The position numbers were made by a program, and so were the translations under genes. From Hymenobacter cyanobacteriorum (lineage in GTDB: Bacteria; Bacteroidota; Bacteroidia; Cytophagales; Hymenobacteraceae): DNA of 64,000 nucleotides. Of this stretch, positions 1 through 8,815 are shown piece after piece. Under the pieces are notes generated by a model, which saw only the letters and a list, made by a program, of their open reading frames with translations, was not told the DNA's origin and did no database searches. The stretch covers positions 186,001 through 250,000 of the forward strand of contig NZ_JALBGC010000005.1 in assembly GCF_022631375.1 (NCBI RefSeq). Reading direction: 5' to 3'. The stretch's first letter is position 1. Every line of letters starts with the position of its first letter.

Positions 1-1
1 C

Positions 2-730
2 GAGTTGCGCGCCCTTTCGGCCGACTTCGACGCGGCCCTGCCCGAAGTGCCCGGTACGGCCCTGCGCCACAATTTCATGGCCATGCTGGAGCAGCAAAAG
101 CAGCAGCTGAAACCGGAAGCTGCTTTTGGTGGGCCGGCTGCGCCAGTGGCCGAGCAGCCCGCCGCCAAGGTAATTTCGATGTGGCCCACAGCGCTGGCCA
201 GCAACTGGGTGCGCATTGCGGCCAGCATTGTACTGGTGGCAGCGGGCGTCTTCCTGGGGCGGCAGCTACCCTGGAGCAGCCAGCCGGGCAATACTGTGGC
301 TACCACGGCCCCGGCCACCGGGCAGGCAGCTCCCGCCACCCTGGCCGCCGCCCTGAGCGGCGACAGCGGCCACGCGGTATCGGCCAGCAGCCGCATTGCC
401 CTCGTCACCAACTCAACCAAGACTGCTGAGCCCGACGACGCCACGGTTCAGGTGCTGCTCAATACCCTCAACTTCGACCCCAATCCCAACGTGCGGCTGG
501 CCGCCTGCGAGGCCCTTTACCGCCTGCGCGACGCGCCCGGCGTGCGCGAAGGCCTCGCCAATTCGCTGCCCATCCAAACCGACCCGAACGTGCAGATTGC
601 GCTGATTGACATGGTGGTATCGCTGCGGGTGCACCGCGCCGTGCCCCAGCTCCAACGCCTCGCCAAGCGCCCTGATGCGCTGCCTGTGGTGCGCGCCCAG
701 GCCGAGGCCGGTATCGGCAAACTGATTTAG
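2..730 (+). CDS. Membrane protein with C-terminal HEAT repeats, anti-sigma-like (5' partial)
   Basis: The reading frame is open from the window edge, so the true start lies upstream; a TTG at 5 is not a convincing start. The visible 242 residues have a soluble N-terminal part, one membrane segment (about residues 65-83, beginning WVRIAASIVLVAAGVFLG), a Thr/Ala-rich linker and two HEAT-type helical repeats (DPNPNVRLAACEALYRL and DPNVQIALIDMVVSLRV). This layout matches Bacteroidetes anti-sigma-like proteins in which a zinc-finger domain precedes a membrane helix and HEAT repeats; that N-terminal domain would lie outside the window. Two DUF4097 genes follow on the same strand, a common partnership with ECF sigma/anti-sigma pairs. 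The anti-sigma role is inferred. Confidence 0.7.
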   Translation, partial: ELRALSADFDAALPEVPGTALRHNFMAMLEQQKQQLKPEAAFGGPAAPVAEQPAAKVISMWPTALASNWVRIAASIVLVAAGVFLGRQLPWSSQPGNTVATTAPATGQAAPATLAAALSGDSGHAVSASSRIALVTNSTKTAEPDDATVQVLLNTLNFDPNPNVRLAACEALYRLRDAPGVREGLANSLPIQTDPNVQIALIDMVVSLRVHRAVPQLQRLAKRPDALPVVRAQAEAGIGKLI

Positions 731-734
731 CATC

Positions 735-812
735 TGTCATTCCGATGAAGGCGGAATCTGGGGGAATGCCTCTTCCCGAGTTTCCCCAAATTCTCCCTTC
801 GTCGGAACGACA
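735..812. repeat. Family D palindrome, copy D1
   Basis: Imperfect inverted repeat with left end TGTCATTCCGATGAAGG and right end CCTTCGTCGGAACGACA. It begins four bases after the stop of the HEAT gene. It is the same element type as 28162-28238 and 57251-57327. This copy is the most degraded of the three. Confidence 0.75.
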
Positions 813-906
813 ATCAAACCGATTTTTCTCCCCAACTGCGCTACCGACGCCGGCTCGCGGCGCAATGTCGGGACTTTTATTTCACTCGCTTTCAATTGCA
901 ATAACC

Positions 907-1677
907 ATGAATAATCTGTTTTTACTAACGCTGGCGGGCGTGCTGCTCGCCGCGTCGGGCCAGGCCCAGGATTTCAAAACCCGCCTCACCAGCAAAAGCC
1001 CCAAAATTGTCATCGACATGCAGGGCAACGACGTGACCGTCGAAGGCATTGATGGCGACGAACTCATCATCAAGGGCGACGGCTACGAAGAGCCGCCCAA
1101 GCGCGCCGACGGCTTGCGCCCGATGTACAACACGGCCGTGGACAACACCCGCCTGGGGCTGGCCGTGACGCAGGAAGGCAACGTAGTGCGCATCGCGCGG
1201 GCTTCGCGCCGCTCGGCTAGCTACGTTATTCGGGTGCCGCGCGCTTCGGCCGTGCAGTACAAGCAGGCCGGCTGGAACGGCAGCGGCGACGTGTCGGTGC
1301 GCGATGTGAGCGGCGACCTGGAGGTGAGCATGACCAGCGGCGACATCAAGCTGACCAACGTGGCCGGCCCCGTGGTGGCCAACACCGTGAGCGGCGACGT
1401 GACGGTGCGCTTCACGCCGCTGCGGCAGGGGCCGAGCTCGATTTCGACGGTGAGCGGCGACGTGGACATCAGCCTGCCCACGAACACCAAGGCCACCATG
1501 CGCATGCGTTCGATTTCGGGCGAAGTGTACACCGATTTCGACATGAACCTGGCGGGCAAGCAGAACGACATGCAGCACATTGGCGGGCAAGTGGTGGATG
1601 GTAGTATCAACGGCGGAGGCAATGCGCTGTCGCTCAAAACGGTGAGCGGCGATATTTATGTTCGCAAGGCCAAATAA
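907..1677 (+). CDS. DUF4097 family secreted beta-strand repeat protein
   Basis: 256 residues. The ATG at 907 is preferred over upstream in-frame starts because it places a signal peptide (MNNLFLLTLAGVLLAASGQAQ) at the N-terminus and leaves the D1 palindrome outside the gene. The mature part has repeated short beta strands with the pattern VSGDV/TSGDI (for example SGDLEVSMTSGDIKL, VSGDVTVRF, TVSGDVDISL, VSGDIYVRK), typical of the DUF4097 adhesin-like beta-helix family. It is probably exported to the periplasm or envelope. It is followed by a paralogue at 1747. Molecular function of the family is unknown; in Bacteroidetes it often sits next to anti-sigma genes, as here. Confidence 0.85.
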   Translation: MNNLFLLTLAGVLLAASGQAQDFKTRLTSKSPKIVIDMQGNDVTVEGIDGDELIIKGDGYEEPPKRADGLRPMYNTAVDNTRLGLAVTQEGNVVRIARASRRSASYVIRVPRASAVQYKQAGWNGSGDVSVRDVSGDLEVSMTSGDIKLTNVAGPVVANTVSGDVTVRFTPLRQGPSSISTVSGDVDISLPTNTKATMRMRSISGEVYTDFDMNLAGKQNDMQHIGGQVVDGSINGGGNALSLKTVSGDIYVRKAK

Positions 1678-1746
1678 AGCGGCTGCCGTGGCGTTGGCTT
1701 GCCGGCGCCCGGCGGCCTGTTCTTTCATCTTAATTCTGTCAATCCC

Positions 1747-2445
1747 ATGCACCGCTTCCTGTACTTATTGCTCGTAGTGGCGATGGCCCGGCCGGCCGTC
1801 GCCCAGAAAATCATCGAAAAAACGGCCCCCGTCGCGGCCGGCCAGCGTGTGTTTCTCGACCTGCGCCAGGCCACCAGCATCCGGGTGCGCACCGGTGCGC
1901 CGGGCCAGATGGCGCTGAAAGCCACCGTTAGCATCAACCAGAACCGATTGAATGACGCCTTGCAGCTAACCGTGGTCCCGACCGCCGAGCAGCTGCGCGT
2001 GACGGCCGATTTCGACAAGGAAATGCTGAAAAAAGCCCAGCCTGGCGACTGTGCCAGCTACGACGACCACGGCCACGGCCGCAACATGTGGTACGGCCAG
2101 CAGGTGTGCGACGACATCGCCTACGAAATTACGCTGCCCGCCGACGTGGCCCTGCGCGTGTTCACCTACAGCGGCAATGTGGATATCGTGGGTTTCAGCA
2201 ACGCCATCGAAGCCAAGTCATTAAGTGGCTTTATCGACGTGAGCTGGCCTTCAAATACAGGCGCCGAGATTTCGCTAAAAACCCTGAACGGCGAAGTATA
2301 TACCGACCAGGATATTGCATTCAATACCGCTCTGCGCCGCAACCCCGATTTTGGCTATTGGTTGCAGGGCAAGCTCAAAGGCAGCGGGCCGGTGGTGAAG
2401 CTCGAATCCATCAGCAACGACGTGTATTTCCGCAAGCGGAAGTAG
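1747..2445 (+). CDS. DUF4097-like secreted protein, paralogue of the previous gene
   Basis: 232 residues from the ATG at 1747, chosen because it gives a signal peptide (MHRFLYLLLVVAMARPAVAQ); upstream in-frame codons encode no plausible leader. The C-terminal third matches the preceding gene: both have GEVYTD followed by D(I/M), then a Gly-rich stretch, then a final beta strand of the form (D/S)-(V/I)-Y-(F/V)-R-K. The central section contains a His/Cys-bearing loop (about residues 100-120) absent from the upstream paralogue. It is likely co-transcribed with it (69 bases between them) and envelope-located. Function unknown. Confidence 0.8.
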   Translation: MHRFLYLLLVVAMARPAVAQKIIEKTAPVAAGQRVFLDLRQATSIRVRTGAPGQMALKATVSINQNRLNDALQLTVVPTAEQLRVTADFDKEMLKKAQPGDCASYDDHGHGRNMWYGQQVCDDIAYEITLPADVALRVFTYSGNVDIVGFSNAIEAKSLSGFIDVSWPSNTGAEISLKTLNGEVYTDQDIAFNTALRRNPDFGYWLQGKLKGSGPVVKLESISNDVYFRKRK

Positions 2446-2482
2446 AGACGTAACCACCGAGGGAGGTGCCTCGAATAAACAA

Positions 2483-2582
2483 AACGTCATGCTGAGCGCA
2501 GTCGAAGCATCTCTGCCGCAGGAGTAATCTACTCGCTGCAACGAGGCGGTAGCGATGCTTCGACTGCGCTCAGCATGACGTT
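2483..2582. repeat. Family A palindrome, copy A1
   Basis: Two 29-base arms (2483-2511 and 2554-2582) that are essentially perfect reverse complements, with ends AACGTCATGCTGAGC and GCTCAGCATGACGTT. The loop contains a TAATCTACTC-like stretch related to the loops of other A copies. It lies between convergently unrelated genes on the same strand and might act as a transcription stop, but it has no T tract. Confidence 0.9.
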
Positions 2583-2618
2583 CTTTGTGGTTTGTTCTCA
2601 ATACATCCATTCCCGCCA

Positions 2619-3407
2619 ATGCCCGAACCCTTTGAACTGCGCACCGTGGCCGTAACGCGCTACGTGACTCCGCTCCGCGAGGGCGGCTCGCTGCCGGCTT
2701 TGGTCGAAGCCGACGACGGTTTCCTGTACGTGGTGAAATTCCGCGGAGCGGGCCAGGGCGTGAAGGCGTTGATTGCCGAGCTGATTGTGGGCGAAATGGC
2801 CCGCGTGCTGGGTTTGCGCGTGCCCGAGCTGGTGTTTTGCGAGCTCGACGAGTGCTTCGGCCGCACCGAGCCCGACGAGGAAATCCAGGACCTGCTGCAG
2901 GCTAGCACCGGCCGCAACCTGGCATTGCATTACCTCTCGGGGGCCATCACGTTCGACTCATTGGTGACGACCGTGGAACCCGGCCTGGCCTCGCTCATTG
3001 TGTGGCTCGATGCGCTGACGCTGAACGTGGACCGCACCGCCCGCAACACCAACATGCTGATGTGGCACAAGGAGCTGTGGCTGATTGACCACGGCGCGGC
3101 CCTTTACGTGCACCACGCCGGCCCCGAGTGGGCCGCGCCGCGCCCGCGCCCTTTCCCCCAGATAAAAACCCACGTGCTGCTGCCCCAGGCCACCGAGCTG
3201 GCCGCGGCCGATGCCCTGGGCCGCGCCCGCCTCACGCCCGAGGTCATTCGTGGCATTGTGGCGCTGGTGCCCGATGAGTGGCTGGCGCACGCCGCCGGCA
3301 CGCCCGCCGAGGAACGCGAAGCCTACATCAGCTTTCTGGAAAACCGCTTGGCGCATTCCGAAACCTTCATTCAGGAAATCAACGACGCCCGCCATGCACG
3401 TATTTGA
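2619..3407 (+). CDS. HipA-like kinase domain protein (HipA_2 family)
   Basis: 262 residues from the ATG at 2619. The N-terminal part has the strand pattern of a kinase-like fold (LYVVKFRG with a candidate ATP-binding Lys), followed by helix KALIAELIVGEMARVLGL, and a catalytic-loop-like segment LNVDRTARNTNML with a DHG metal-binding motif (LWLIDHGAAL) in place of DFG. These features fit the short HipA-related family found beside DUF3037 genes rather than full-length HipA toxin. The next gene overlaps its 3' end by 14 bases, so the two are translationally coupled. Whether the pair forms a toxin-antitoxin-like or another phosphorylation module is not known. Confidence 0.8.
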   Translation: MPEPFELRTVAVTRYVTPLREGGSLPALVEADDGFLYVVKFRGAGQGVKALIAELIVGEMARVLGLRVPELVFCELDECFGRTEPDEEIQDLLQASTGRNLALHYLSGAITFDSLVTTVEPGLASLIVWLDALTLNVDRTARNTNMLMWHKELWLIDHGAALYVHHAGPEWAAPRPRPFPQIKTHVLLPQATELAAADALGRARLTPEVIRGIVALVPDEWLAHAAGTPAEEREAYISFLENRLAHSETFIQEINDARHARI

Positions 3408-3768
3408 GTACGCCGTGCTGCGGGTGGTGCCCCGCGTGGAGCGCGAAGAGTTTCTGAACGTGGGCGTGGTGCTGTACTGCCGCGGGCTGGGCTTTTTGCA
3501 GGTGCGCTGGCAGCTGCCCGAAGCCCGCCTGCACGCCTTCGCCCCGGCCCTCGACCAGACCGAAGTGGCCGCCCGCCTGCGGGCGTTTGAGCAAATTTGC
3601 CAGGGCCGGGCCGCCGGCGGCGTTATCGGCCAACTGCCGGTGGCCGAGCGGTTCCGCTGGCTCACGGCCACGCGCAGCACGGTAGTGCAGTGCTCGCCGC
3701 TGCATCCCGGCCGCACCGCCGACGCGGCTGCCACGCTGGAGCGGCTGTTTGAGGAACTGGCACAGTAA
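3394..3768 (+). CDS. DUF3037 family protein
   Basis: 124 residues. The ATG at 3394 lies inside the 3' end of the HipA-like gene (overlap 3394-3407). It starts MHVFEYAVLRVVPRVEREEF followed by LNVGVVLYC, the recognisable N-terminus of DUF3037; an open frame reaching further upstream is only a shadow of the kinase gene. DUF3037 genes regularly follow HipA_2 genes, and the overlapping arrangement suggests a stoichiometric partner. There is no signal peptide or membrane segment; it is presumably cytoplasmic. Biochemical function is unknown. Confidence 0.85.
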   Translation: MHVFEYAVLRVVPRVEREEFLNVGVVLYCRGLGFLQVRWQLPEARLHAFAPALDQTEVAARLRAFEQICQGRAAGGVIGQLPVAERFRWLTATRSTVVQCSPLHPGRTADAAATLERLFEELAQ

Positions 3769-3867
3769 TAAGCGCTTGCGTAACCCGCTAGGCTGCGTTG
3801 GATTAAGTTAATTGGACTTGAAGCTGGCCAATATCGGGTACAGCCAACATATGATGGTAGCCGCAAT

Positions 3868-5784
3868 ATGAACGTTATAACCGTACAAATGAAGATGGTG
3901 CGGGAGCAGTTAAAGGCCTCGTGGCTTTGGGTCGTGCTACTGCTGGTGCTGGCCAGTAGCCTCACGTACGGGCAGGCCCCCGCAGTGCTGCGTAAAAACT
4001 TGAAAACCGACTTCGGCGCCGTGGGCGATGGCAAAACCAATGACCAGGCCGCATTCGAGCGGGCCGCTGAATTTTTCAATAAACGCGCCCAAACACCCAC
4101 CGGCACCGGGGCCGCTGTGCTGCGCATACCCAAAGGCGTGTACCTGGTGGGCCGGCAAGATGCCGCTAATCAAGGTATCAACGTATTGCAGCTCTCGGGC
4201 TGCCGCAACCTGACAGTGACTGGCGACGATAGTGCTACCACTGAAATCCGTTATGCCGATGGCATGCGTTACGGCTCGTTCGAACCTGTCTCGAAACGCT
4301 CCTTTGAGTCCCCAAATGCCTATTTTACCGACTGGAAATACGCCTTTAGCGGGGGAACCTGTTTCGTGCTTCAGGGCTGCGATAATATTCAGATAACTAA
4401 TCTGGCCTTCAATGGGAGCAGTGCCAAGCTGGAAGTGGGTGGGCACTGGGGCGATACCGGAATTCAGTTGCAATTCGATGGCATTTTTGTGAGTGATTCA
4501 CGCCGGATTTCAATGCGGCGGCTGTCGCTGCACCACTTTGGGCGCGACGGTATCCAAGTGCTCAATCACCTCGCCAAAAGCCTCGACGACCCCAACCGCG
4601 AAGATATTCTGCTCGAAAATTCTACCTGTAACTACAACGGCCGCCAAGGTTTATCGCTCACCGGCGTGAACGGTTTTCGGGCCGTGAACTGCAGCTTCAG
4701 CCATACTGGGCGCATCGTACCAGCCTCCACTAGTAAGGCTCTGTTCTCGAACCCCGGTGCGGGCATCGATTTGGAGCCGCAGGATGGCTTCGTGACCAAC
4801 GTAAGCCTGGAAAATTGCCGCTTCATAGACAATGCTGGCCAAGGTATCGTATCCGACTGGGTTGACGAAAGCCATCCCTCGGGCACTCGCAATATTGTAA
4901 TATCTAATAGCCTGCTTTGGAGCACCAGCAACTGGTCGGCCTGGGTTACGCAGAAGGGCTACCTGTTCAGAAACTGCCGCATTTATGGTGCATTCGTACA
5001 TGGCTGCCACGCGGCTACGACCCTGGAAGCCACTCGTTTTGTGAACTGCACCTTCGAGGACCGGCCCTACCATGGCCAATCGGCCTACGGGCCGTTCACC
5101 ATGCATTCGGACTCGCACGCCACCCGCATGAGCTTCACCGATTGCCGGTTCATTGGCACGCACGGCTATCTCATTCAGGCTGTGCCTGCTGCTATAGATA
5201 CCGCCAGCCTGTTTCATTTTCGCAACTGCGCATTCCTATACGATTATGCGCAGCCGCCCCGTAACTCCTACGATAAAATATTGGGTGGTGTGTTTAGCGG
5301 CAACACGGTGTTTCAAAACGGACCGCGCCGCACTAGCCCGCACCGCACCGATTTCATGCTAGGCAACAGTAGCACGCCGGGTACTACGGTGTTGCGGGTC
5401 CCCGGCAGCCTGCAGTTTCTAGCTCCCAATTCATATTATCTAGTAATCGGCGGACTAGACATCGGCCGGCAGCCAGCCCGTGCCCGCGACTCGGCCAAAG
5501 TAATAATCGCCAGTAGCAATGCCTTGGTCATTAATGAAATGCCGGGTAAGGTGCCCGAGCTTTACATCGGTCCCACCTCGCGCTTGGTAGTAAAGAAGGG
5601 TGGCGCGCTGGAAATTCTGCGTCACACCAAAGTCACCATTGCCGGACAACTTGTGGTTGAAGATGGCGCTTATTTCTTCCGCGACCCACTGGCCGAAGTA
5701 GTTACCACTGGCAAAGGGCGGCTGCGCGTCAGCCCAAAAGCGCTGGCGACCAAGCACCCAACGCTGCATTCCACTTATTATTGA
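3868..5784 (+). CDS. Secreted right-handed beta-helix protein (pectate lyase 3-like)
   Basis: 638 residues from the ATG at 3868 (a second in-frame ATG at 3889 is an equally good start). A membrane-spanning leader (VVLLLVLASSLTYGQA) is followed by DFGAVGDGKTNDQAAFERA, the hallmark N-terminal motif of the pectate-lyase-3/glycosyl-hydrolase-28-like beta helix. The middle has repeated short strands with Asn/Cys ladders (NCSFSHTG, NCRFIDNAGQG, NCTFEDR, DCRFIGTHG), as in right-handed parallel beta helices. Catalytic specificity cannot be assigned. Base composition is more AT-rich and codon use less biased than in flanking genes, hinting at acquisition. A small inverted repeat (about 5818-5859, CATTCCAG/CTGGAATG) lies after the stop. 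Confidence 0.8.
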   Translation: MNVITVQMKMVREQLKASWLWVVLLLVLASSLTYGQAPAVLRKNLKTDFGAVGDGKTNDQAAFERAAEFFNKRAQTPTGTGAAVLRIPKGVYLVGRQDAANQGINVLQLSGCRNLTVTGDDSATTEIRYADGMRYGSFEPVSKRSFESPNAYFTDWKYAFSGGTCFVLQGCDNIQITNLAFNGSSAKLEVGGHWGDTGIQLQFDGIFVSDSRRISMRRLSLHHFGRDGIQVLNHLAKSLDDPNREDILLENSTCNYNGRQGLSLTGVNGFRAVNCSFSHTGRIVPASTSKALFSNPGAGIDLEPQDGFVTNVSLENCRFIDNAGQGIVSDWVDESHPSGTRNIVISNSLLWSTSNWSAWVTQKGYLFRNCRIYGAFVHGCHAATTLEATRFVNCTFEDRPYHGQSAYGPFTMHSDSHATRMSFTDCRFIGTHGYLIQAVPAAIDTASLFHFRNCAFLYDYAQPPRNSYDKILGGVFSGNTVFQNGPRRTSPHRTDFMLGNSSTPGTTVLRVPGSLQFLAPNSYYLVIGGLDIGRQPARARDSAKVIIASSNALVINEMPGKVPELYIGPTSRLVVKKGGALEILRHTKVTIAGQLVVEDGAYFFRDPLAEVVTTGKGRLRVSPKALATKHPTLHSTYY

Positions 5785-5889
5785 TGCCGCTGCTGGCTTC
5801 AGTCGGCCGTAAAACAAAACATTCCAGCGAAGCTCATCTAAAAGCCTGCTCTGGAATGAATTGTGAATGGGTTACCGCTACAAGGCCTG

Positions 5890-8109
<2,220 letters not shown>

Positions 8110-8112
8110 AAG

Positions 8113-8482
8113 TGGAGATGCAGGGATTCGAACCCTGGTCCAGACAAGGAAATCAACGTGCTTTCTACGTGCGTATCTATGCTTGGATTTTCATGGCGGT
8201 ACAGGCGCACATCAGGCCTTTGCACCGCCCCTAGCTGCAGTTGGGTTTCGCCCCCGAGTCACAGCTCCTCGAAGGCTATTTTCTACTTACGACGCGCCGA
8301 ACTCCCAGGTGTAGAAACTTACCCGGGCGGCACGATGGCAATTACCTAATTCTGAACTAGGCAGCCATGGCGTACGAATAGTCGCCAGTTGATTGTTGAT
8401 AGATTTTTTGACAGGAGAGCTTCCATCAACTCCTGGCACGCTTACCCGCAATTTGCGCAAGCTGTCAATTCCGGTCATCCCC
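8113..8482 (-). ncRNA. ssrA: tmRNA (transfer-messenger RNA)
   Basis: The 5' end GGGGATG (8482 downward) pairs with CATCTCC near the 3' end, forming the seven-pair acceptor stem. The T arm is visible as GGTTCGAATCC, and the conserved 5' segment GGAATTGACAGCTTGCG is present. The 3' CCA is not encoded. The tag frame is 8386-8357 on the minus strand and reads GDYSYAMAA then TAG; the Gly resume codon and the AMAA end fit Bacteroidetes tags. It rescues stalled ribosomes with SmpB and marks products for proteolysis. Apparent small ORFs across this stretch on the plus strand are not genes. Confidence 0.95.
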
Positions 8483-8631
8483 AAATGGTAAAGAACGAGT
8501 CCCGAATGGCCGGTTAGGGCCAGGCGGGCCGCGAAGGTACGCGGTGAAGTTGAAACGACGGGGGAGGAGGGAAGGTTTCCCGTGGTTTGGGTGTTTGGCA
8601 GGTGGAAAAAAGGAAGGCGCTGGAATAAAAG

Positions 8632-8733
8632 AACGGTCATGCTGAGCGCAGCCGAAGCATCTCTACCGCTTCGTCGCAAGCAGTGAATTACTTACGTGAT
8701 AGAGATGCTTCGGCTGCGCTCACTATGACCGTT
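8632..8733. repeat. Family A palindrome, copy A2
   Basis: Arms AACGGTCATGCTGAGC... and ...CACTATGACCGTT with GCATCTCTACC/ATAGAGATGC inside; one arm base (ACTATG for GCATG) breaks symmetry. It occupies much of the 333-base gap between ssrA and dnaX. The rest of that gap (8483-8631) holds no recognisable gene; it should contain the ssrA promoter, which I could not place. Confidence 0.88.
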
Positions 8734-8795
8734 TCGGTAAAGCTAGTTGGTCCCAGACCCACCCGATTTCCCTTCCAAAGCCGCCCGTTTCTGGG

Positions 8796-8803
8796 TAACT
8801 TTG
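8796..8803 (+). promoter_or_regulatory. Candidate -7 box of dnaX
   Basis: TAACTTTG matches the Bacteroidetes -7 consensus TAnnTTTG and ends 12 bases before the dnaX ATG, which would give a leader of only a few bases. No clear -33 TTG is visible. Confidence 0.5.
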
Positions 8804-8815
8804 TAGACAGAACTT

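Noticed and set aside
745-906. N-terminal extension of the first DUF4097 protein to 745
   Set aside because: This stretch includes the D1 palindrome and lacks a signal peptide; the ATG at 907 gives a clean one.
2483-2582. CRISPR-like or tRNA-like interpretation of the palindromes
   Set aside because: Copies are isolated, there are no direct repeats with spacers, no cas genes and no cloverleaf; they are single palindromes.
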